Assembly (NCBI GenBank): GCA_021798235.1
Contig: JAJZMO010000130.1
Coordinates: 1-5,296, forward strand
Source: Acidobacteriota bacterium
GTDB lineage: Bacteria > Acidobacteriota > Terriglobia > Terriglobales > Acidobacteriaceae
Direction: 5' to 3'
Length of the DNA stretch: 5,296 nt
Numbering within the stretch: position 1 is the first letter of the stretch; each line of letters starts with the position of its first letter. The notes beneath the pieces are model-generated. The model was not told the origin of the DNA and searched no databases. It saw only the letters and a program-made list of their open reading frames with translations. Made by a program: the position numbers and the translations under genes. Below are positions 1 to 5,296 of this stretch, piece by piece.

Positions 1-548
1 AGCATGAAGTTGGCCAGCGCGCGTTCGAGGCGTGCTCCGGCCTGCCAGTAGACGGCAAAGCGAGCGCCAGAGATTTTTGCTGCGCGATCAAAGTCCAAGA
101 TGCCGAGCTGCTCGCCGATCTCCCAATGCGGTTTTGGCGTGTACTCAAATGAGCGAATCGTTCCCCAGCGACGAACCTCAACGTTGTCGTCGGCGCTTTT
201 GCCCACGGGCACGTCGGCCTGCGGCAGGTTGGGAATCTGATGCAGCACGGCGCGCATCTGCTCTTCTGCTGCGGCAGCCTCGGCCTCCAATCGCTCGGCA
301 TCTTCCTTCAGTGCGCGCGTGCGATCCATTTGCGCCGTGGCATCCTGCCCAGACTTTTTCAGTTGCGCAACCTGTTCGGAGATTTGATTGCGCTCGGCCT
401 TCAGCTTTTCCACCTGCGTGATGGCGCTGCGGCGGCGCAGATCGAGCGCCTCAAAACCAGAGAGCAGCGCCTCGGCGTCCACGCCGCGCTGCGAGAGTTT
501 TTCCTGAACCAGCGCAAGATTTGCGCGCACAAATGCCAGATCGAGCAT
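1..548 (-). CDS. serS: Seryl-tRNA synthetase, N-terminal part (cut by window edge)
   Basis: Partial gene; 182 codons are present and the reading frame runs off the left edge. SerS charges tRNA-Ser with serine in the cytoplasm and also serves the selenocysteine route where one exists. The start MLDLAFVRANLALVQEKL is the classic SerS opening. Residues about 30-102 are rich in Lys, Glu, Gln and Ala with heptad character and match the long antiparallel coiled-coil arm that grips the tRNA-Ser variable arm. The family hallmark IPNLPQADVPVGK (residues 105-117) and DDNVEVRRWG (120-129) follow. HWEIGEQLGILDF (141-153) and ARLERALANFM (172-182) then open the catalytic domain. Class II motifs 1-3 lie outside the window. 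The ATG at 548-546 is the only sensible start. It lies 38 nt after the preceding gene, with only AAGG two bases before ATG, which is too close for normal initiation; see the TACAAT box. Identity is secure from motif order. Confidence 0.96.
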   Translation of the reverse strand, partial: MLDLAFVRANLALVQEKLSQRGVDAEALLSGFEALDLRRRSAITQVEKLKAERNQISEQVAQLKKSGQDATAQMDRTRALKEDAERLEAEAAAAEEQMRAVLHQIPNLPQADVPVGKSADDNVEVRRWGTIRSFEYTPKPHWEIGEQLGILDFDRAAKISGARFAVYWQAGARLERALANFM

Positions 549-554
549 GGCCTT

Positions 555-560
555 ATTGTA
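555..560 (-). promoter_or_regulatory. -10-like box TACAAT directly before serS (possible leaderless start)
   Basis: TACAAT matches the sigma-70 -10 consensus at 5 of 6 positions and ends exactly 6 nt before the serS ATG, so transcription would begin at or next to the start codon. No convincing -35 hexamer is seen at 16-18 bp. It lies in the 38-nt gap after the exported-protein gene and could give serS an internal promoter in addition to read-through. The call is an inference from position and is supported by the same arrangement in front of mutY. Confidence 0.35.
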
Positions 561-586
561 CGGGATGGAGCGGGGCGCAGGCGCGG

Positions 587-1210
587 CTACTGCGCCAGCG
601 ATTTGTAGTGGACCACGCGCTGCTCGACAATCTCTTCCGAGCTTTTTCCGTCGCCATTGCTGGGATGATGCACCAGCAATTTCCCGGTCAAAATGTAGTA
701 GCCTTCCTCATCGCGCTCCTGCACATCGCCGCGCAGAATGACGCCGTCAAAGGAATACCACAGGCCGTGAACGACCTTGGTGGCAAACTGCAATTGATTG
801 CCGTGGATCGCGGTGTGGTCAAAAAAATAGGTGAGCGGCGATTCCTTGTCGGTTTCTGCGTCGCCGAGCCGGGCAATGTAGCCCTTGAGCTTGCCGCGAT
901 GAATGTCAATTTCGATGGATTCATTTCTGTGGTCGAAGGCATACGAGCCGGAGACATCTTGAGAAAGAGCAACGGCACCGGGCGGCGGCGGCAAGGGCTC
1001 GTTGCTAGCCATTGCCTCCGCTGCGGGCTGCTGGGTTGGGGTTGCGAGCAACGTGCGCTGCGCCGTGGACGGCGCAGGCAAGGCCTGCGCGCGTGCAAGC
1101 GGTGGCATCCCAACCAGAATGCTCAGCACTATGACCCATCGGAACATGCGCGCGCCACAGAAAAACGCCGGAGGCCTTGTTCCTGTATGGACGCCGTCGG
1201 TTTGGCTCAT
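587..1210 (-). CDS. Exported protein of unknown function between mutY and serS
   Basis: A 207-residue protein that I do not recognise. It carries an export signal: Met22-Phe-Arg followed by a hydrophobic core (about W25-V33) and an A39-R40-A41 site suiting signal peptidase I cleavage before Q42. A low-complexity Ala/Pro/Gln/Thr linker (about 42-82, including four prolines at 74-77) follows. The folded part (about 86-207) looks beta-rich, with alternating strands such as ESIEIDIHRGKLKGYIARLG and YYILTGKLLVHH, and has no cysteines, so a small secreted or periplasmic beta-domain is likely. Two starts compete. ATG at 1210 has a strong Shine-Dalgarno (GGGGAG, 6 nt spacing) beginning in the mutY stop codon, but gives an unusually long 24-residue pre-core region. 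ATG at 1147 gives a textbook 186-residue precursor but has no ribosome binding site. I kept 1210. The 12-nt gap to mutY indicates cotranscription and probably coupled translation. Confidence 0.8.
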   Translation of the reverse strand: MSQTDGVHTGTRPPAFFCGARMFRWVIVLSILVGMPPLARAQALPAPSTAQRTLLATPTQQPAAEAMASNEPLPPPPGAVALSQDVSGSYAFDHRNESIEIDIHRGKLKGYIARLGDAETDKESPLTYFFDHTAIHGNQLQFATKVVHGLWYSFDGVILRGDVQERDEEGYYILTGKLLVHHPSNGDGKSSEEIVEQRVVHYKSLAQ

Positions 1211-1216
1211 CCTGCG

Positions 1217-1224
1217 CTCCCCTC
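1217..1224 (-). promoter_or_regulatory. Shine-Dalgarno site for the exported-protein gene, overlapping the mutY stop
   Basis: On the minus strand the site reads GAGGGGAG, followed by 6 nt and ATG at 1210. Its first two bases are part of the mutY TGA stop (1225-1223), so ribosomes finishing mutY end on this site. This argues for the 1210 start over 1147 and for translational coupling. Confidence 0.6.
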
Positions 1225-2356
1225 ACTCCCGGCCATCTTCCATGGCAACATTCCGCCGCGGCCCCAAGGGCGTTGGCGTTGGCCCCATGGGCTGCGTGGG
1301 CAGTGCATCCTCTTCCGCCATTCCATCCAGCGGGCGCACCAAAATTTGCAGGCGCATGAGAATTTTGCGCGTAAGTCCGGTCAAAGGCAAGCTCTGCAGT
1401 TGAATGCCGTTGGCCCAACAAACTTCTCTGCCGGCGGCATGGGGTTCCGCCGGGGCCACGCCCAGATCATATACGGAGACAGCGTAGCGGGTTTTGGTAA
1501 TCGCATGTTTGGTATTCCAAACAGGTCTGTATTGCTGCAGCGTTGCTGGCTTGGCCATGGGCAGCTCCCACATGCCCGGCATGTGTGCCGCATCCAGTGG
1601 CCGCCGCAGCAATAAAATCTCCACGGGATTTTTAGCGCTGCGCCGCAGCACTTGATACGCAACCGGCACGCTGAGCGGCTTGGGTCGCGGCGGGACAGGA
1701 TGTTCATTTTGTGTCCGGCAATACTCCTGCACAGGACAGCGAACGCAGAGCGGCAGACGCGGTGTGCAGAGCAGCGCACCGAGTTCCATCATGGCTTGGT
1801 TGAAGGTGCCTGCATGGTGCGGGTCCAGCAGCTTTTGGGCCGTGGCTTCAATGCGTTTGCGTGTGGGCAGTTTGCCCCCGGTTGCACCCAGAACGCGGGT
1901 CAGCACGCGCTCCACGTTGCCATCGACCACGGCGACTGGCTCTTCAAAGGCGATGCTGGCCACGGCGGCGGCGGTGTATTGGCCTACGCCGGGCAGTTTG
2001 AGTAGCTCCGCGTAGCTGTGGGGCATCTTGCCGCCGTAGGAGTGCAGCAGCAACCGCGCCGCCTGATGCAAATGGCGGGCGCGTTTGTAGTAGCCCAGGC
2101 CGCTCCATTGGGCAAGAATTTCCTCTTCGCTGGCCAAGGCCAACGCGGGGATCGTCGGATAGCTGCCCACAAAAGAACGATAGATGGGGATGACAGCCGC
2201 CACGCGCGTCTGTTGCAGCATAATCTCCGAAACCCAAATTTTGTAGGGATCGCGCGTGCGCCGCCAAGGTAGATCGCGGGCGTGGATGGAGTACCACCAC
2301 AAGAGCGCCTTGCGAAAGTTCAACAAGTGCACGCCCGTCAACGGCTGGGCTTTCAT
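1223..2356 (-). CDS. mutY: A/G-specific adenine DNA glycosylase MutY
   Basis: Removes adenine mispaired with 8-oxoguanine, starting base excision repair in the oxidised-guanine (GO) pathway. It has 377 residues; typical MutY has about 350-370. The N-terminal glycosylase domain contains DPYKIWVSEIMLQQTRV with catalytic Glu44, WSGLGYYKRARHLH (84-97), the helix-hairpin-helix LPGVGQYTA (121-129), VDGNVERVL with catalytic Asp145 (144-152) and FNQAMMELGALLC (185-197). Cys197, Cys204, Cys207 and Cys213 give the CX6CX2CX5C pattern that binds the [4Fe-4S] cluster in MutY. Residues about 230-340 form the MutY-specific NUDIX-like domain that reads 8-oxoG (ILLLRRP, MPGMWELP), but the usual FSH motif is replaced by ITK (286-288, in HAITKTRY). 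Residues about 338-377 are a tail rich in Pro, Met and Glu with no known role. The ATG at 2356 has no Shine-Dalgarno; a TAAAAT box sits 6 nt upstream. It is the first gene of the probable mutY, exported protein, serS unit. Confidence 0.97.
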   Translation of the reverse strand: MKAQPLTGVHLLNFRKALLWWYSIHARDLPWRRTRDPYKIWVSEIMLQQTRVAAVIPIYRSFVGSYPTIPALALASEEEILAQWSGLGYYKRARHLHQAARLLLHSYGGKMPHSYAELLKLPGVGQYTAAAVASIAFEEPVAVVDGNVERVLTRVLGATGGKLPTRKRIEATAQKLLDPHHAGTFNQAMMELGALLCTPRLPLCVRCPVQEYCRTQNEHPVPPRPKPLSVPVAYQVLRRSAKNPVEILLLRRPLDAAHMPGMWELPMAKPATLQQYRPVWNTKHAITKTRYAVSVYDLGVAPAEPHAAGREVCWANGIQLQSLPLTGLTRKILMRLQILVRPLDGMAEEDALPTQPMGPTPTPLGPRRNVAMEDGRE

Positions 2357-2362
2357 AGATTG

Positions 2363-2368
2363 ATTTTA
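2363..2368 (-). promoter_or_regulatory. -10-like box TAAAAT directly before mutY (possible leaderless start)
   Basis: TAAAAT matches the -10 consensus at 5 of 6 positions and ends exactly 6 nt before the mutY ATG. The 25 nt upstream of the ATG contain no purine-rich ribosome binding site. A possible -35 (TTGGCG, 2390-2395) is 21 bp away, which is too far for a standard promoter, so upstream support is weak. Together with the equivalent box before serS it suggests leaderless transcription. Confidence 0.4.
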
Positions 2369-2426
2369 TTCGTATTGGCCAAACACTGCCGCCAACGCCC
2401 CGTTCTCTCCATGCTCGTTCGCGGCC

Positions 2427-2458
2427 AGGGTGGGGGAGTCGATCGCTTCCCCCACCCT
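2427..2458 (-). terminator. Perfect GC-rich hairpin between the Tes-like gene and mutY, probable terminator
   Basis: An 11-bp perfect stem (AGGGTGGGGGA pairing with TCCCCCACCCT) encloses a 10-nt loop that contains the palindrome CGATCG. It starts 24 nt after the stop codon of the radical SAM gene. No T-run follows on either strand, so it is not a canonical intrinsic terminator. It may stop transcription with help, block 3' exonucleases, or act on the mutY promoter region that begins about 60 bp further on. As a structure it is certain; the role is inferred from position. Confidence 0.55.
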
Positions 2459-2482
2459 CTTGCCGCTCTACGCGAACAGGCG

Positions 2483-4576
<2,094 letters not shown>

Positions 4577-4585
4577 ATGCTTCGT

Positions 4586-4592
4586 TCTCCTC
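4586..4592 (-). promoter_or_regulatory. Shine-Dalgarno site of the Tes-like gene
   Basis: On the minus strand GAGGAGA lies about 9-10 nt before the ATG at 4576. The spacing is slightly long but usable. It decides the start: the in-frame TTG at 4594 sits on top of this site and would add only six residues (MRRTKH) with no ribosome binding site of its own. Confidence 0.7.
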
Positions 4593-4602
4593 AACGTTAG
4601 CT

Positions 4603-4613
4603 AGGGCAGCCCT
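4603..4613. repeat. 11-bp perfect interrupted palindrome near the predicted transcription start
   Basis: AGGGC-A-GCCCT reads the same on both strands around a single central base. It lies between the possible -10 box and the Shine-Dalgarno site of the Tes-like gene, where an operator could sit. The arms are only 5 bp, so chance occurrence is quite possible. Confidence 0.25.
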
Positions 4614-4621
4614 CCAAAACC

Positions 4622-4650
4622 ATTATTTAGCAGCTTTTATGACGATGCAA
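4622..4650 (-). promoter_or_regulatory. Possible sigma-70-type promoter for the Tes-like gene
   Basis: On the minus strand TTGCAT (4650-4645) and AATAAT (4627-4622) are 17 bp apart, within the A/T-rich stretch TAAATAATGG. The -10 is reasonable (5 of 6 to TATAAT) and the -35 is poor (3 of 6). Transcription would start near 4615, giving a leader of about 39 nt that includes the ribosome binding site. It is the best-looking promoter in the gap, but a weak prediction. Confidence 0.3.
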
Positions 4651-4783
4651 CTCATGCTTGCTGGGATGAAAGACTGCTGCGTTTCGTCTCACTTCGTGTC
4701 GCAGTACAACATGACTGTGGCTATAGATGCACGGACCAAGAATTTAGACGCAGCTCAGGGAGATTTTTTTGCACGGGTGGGAC

Positions 4784-4810
4784 TGTGCCATTTGTCACAG
4801 CTCGTCACAG
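4784..4810. promoter_or_regulatory. CRP/FNR-like palindrome plus a third half-site
   Basis: TGTGC-CATTTG-TCACA (4784-4799) matches the CRP consensus TGTGA-N6-TCACA with one mismatch, and flanking C and G extend the symmetry. The right arm GTCACAG (4794-4800) is repeated at 4804-4810, exactly 10 bp (about one helical turn) away. The array lies more than 200 bp upstream of the Tes-like start and just past the GH12 terminator. It may be an operator for an undetected upstream promoter, or coincidental. No regulator gene is in the window. Confidence 0.3.
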
Positions 4811-4847
4811 AAAAATTTCTGGGCCGCACCCATGCAGGATGCGGCCC
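4811..4847 (-). terminator. Intrinsic terminator of the GH12 gene
   Basis: On the minus strand an 8-bp perfect stem (GGGCCGCA pairing with TGCGGCCC, 11-nt loop) is followed by AGAAATTTTT. It starts 32 nt after the GH12 stop codon. A GC-rich hairpin and T-run in the right orientation fit a Rho-independent terminator and separate GH12 from the Tes-like gene. Confidence 0.8.
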
Positions 4848-4879
4848 CCCAAGGAGAACGTACTTGCCCTGTTCGCAAC

Positions 4880-5296
4880 TCAATATGCGGTTGCGCTGAA
4901 GTAGTTCACGTTGATGCCACCATTTTGCCCATTGCTCTGGATGATCTCGGCTCCAAATTCCGTATTGAGTTCATACCATTGCTGGCTGAGCCAATTGTGG
5001 CTAAAAGCCACATAGTAAATAAATGGCTGCAGGTTGCCGCTGAAACTGTTGGTCTGTGCTGTCCGAACAAAGGACCACACCGGCCAGCCCACATTGCCAG
5101 CCCATACATCCCAAGTACCCGACATGCCGCCGAGGGCGACCGACGAAGCGATCTTCTGCCCAGCAGGCTGGTTGCCAGAATAACTGAGCCAAACCATCAA
5201 CTCCGCAGAAGGGGAGCCGGGATTGGTGCTCGGACTAAAGAAAAGATCGTAGGCTGCATCATATTGGTTGTTGCCCGGCATGGAAAAGCTGACCGA
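4880..5296 (-). CDS. GH12 beta-1,4-glucanase/xyloglucanase-type enzyme, C-terminal part
   Basis: The frame is open to the right edge; 138 residues and the stop (TGA at 4882-4880) are present, roughly half to two thirds of a GH12 catalytic domain. GH12 enzymes are retaining endo-glucanases with a beta-jelly-roll fold that cut beta-1,4-glucan, xyloglucan or mixed-linkage glucan, normally outside the cell. Visible family features, numbered from 5296: YDAAYDLFF (12-20); ELMVWLSY (32-39) with Glu32 as the nucleophile; GTWDVWAGNVGWPVWSFVR (60-78); LQPFIYYV (89-96); WLSQQWYELNTEFGAEIIQ (102-120) with Glu117 as acid/base; and the end INVNYFSATAY. The two glutamates are 85 residues apart, close to the spacing in fungal Cel12A. 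Nothing follows the catalytic domain, so there is no C-terminal binding module. Signal peptide and N-terminal modules lie outside the window. Exact substrate cannot be told. Confidence 0.93.
   Translation of the reverse strand, partial: SVSFSMPGNNQYDAAYDLFFSPSTNPGSPSAELMVWLSYSGNQPAGQKIASSVALGGMSGTWDVWAGNVGWPVWSFVRTAQTNSFSGNLQPFIYYVAFSHNWLSQQWYELNTEFGAEIIQSNGQNGGINVNYFSATAY

Larger units (their letters stand above)
4577..4879. other. Gene-free region between the GH12 and Tes-like genes
   Basis: These 303 bp contain no ORF that I accept. They hold the GH12 terminator, the CRP-like palindrome and repeat, the possible Tes-gene promoter, a short palindrome and the ribosome binding site. The middle (about 4651-4780) shows no further structure that I can support apart from a run of seven T at 4764-4770. 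No riboswitch or small RNA was recognised. Confidence 0.6.

Noticed and set aside
521..1615. Long plus-strand reading frame of 364 codons
   Set aside because: It runs antisense across serS, the exported-protein gene and mutY, has no recognisable domain or ribosome binding site, and is explained by GC-rich codon use of the genes opposite.
4577..4594. TTG start six codons upstream for the Tes-like protein
   Set aside because: The TTG overlaps the Shine-Dalgarno of the ATG at 4576 and has none of its own.
4631..4684. GCAGC/GCTGC inverted repeat as a leader hairpin
   Set aside because: The arms are five bases separated by more than 40 nt, which is not distinguishable from chance.
4764..4770. 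T-run as part of a plus-strand terminator
   Set aside because: No stable GC hairpin precedes it and no plus-strand gene is present to terminate.

Overview
The window looks like chromosomal DNA from a GC-rich bacterium, most plausibly an acidobacterium (class Terriglobia). This assignment is inference. It rests on a glycoside hydrolase family 12 (GH12) enzyme next to a large bacterial homologue of the archaeal tetraether lipid synthase (Tes), and on the general look of the proteins. No rRNA or other phylogenetic marker is complete here. All five genes that can be supported lie on the minus strand, so transcription runs from high to low coordinates. No tRNA, rRNA, CRISPR, insertion sequence or prophage signal was seen.

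Layout in the direction of transcription: (1) 5296-4880 is the C-terminal part of a GH12 endoglucanase/xyloglucanase-type enzyme, cut by the window edge and followed by a good intrinsic terminator (4847-4811). (2) A 303-bp gene-free stretch (4879-4577) holds that terminator, a CRP-like palindrome with a 10-bp-spaced repeat of its half-site, a possible promoter, and the ribosome binding site of the next gene. (3) 4576-2483 encodes a 697-residue radical SAM protein of the Tes / bacterial membrane-spanning-lipid-synthase type. It is the most interesting gene in the window. (4) A 126-bp gap contains a perfect 11-bp GC-rich hairpin (2458-2427). (5) 2356-1223 is mutY. (6) 1210-587 is an unrecognised exported protein whose ribosome binding site starts in the mutY stop codon. 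(7) 548-1 is the N-terminal third of serS, running off the window.

The mutY, exported protein and serS genes are closely packed (gaps of 12 and 38 nt) and probably form one transcription unit. The Tes-like gene appears to be its own unit, bounded by two hairpins. mutY and serS lack a well-placed Shine-Dalgarno sequence, and each has a TANAAT box exactly 6 nt before its ATG, which suggests leaderless transcripts. The genes do not form an obvious pathway: lipid cross-linking, DNA oxidation repair, translation and polysaccharide breakdown sit side by side.

The best candidate for an under-described system is the Tes-like protein. It keeps every cysteine cluster expected of the tetraether synthase family but is about 200 residues longer than the archaeal enzyme and carries a His-rich, then charged helical, C-terminal tail.
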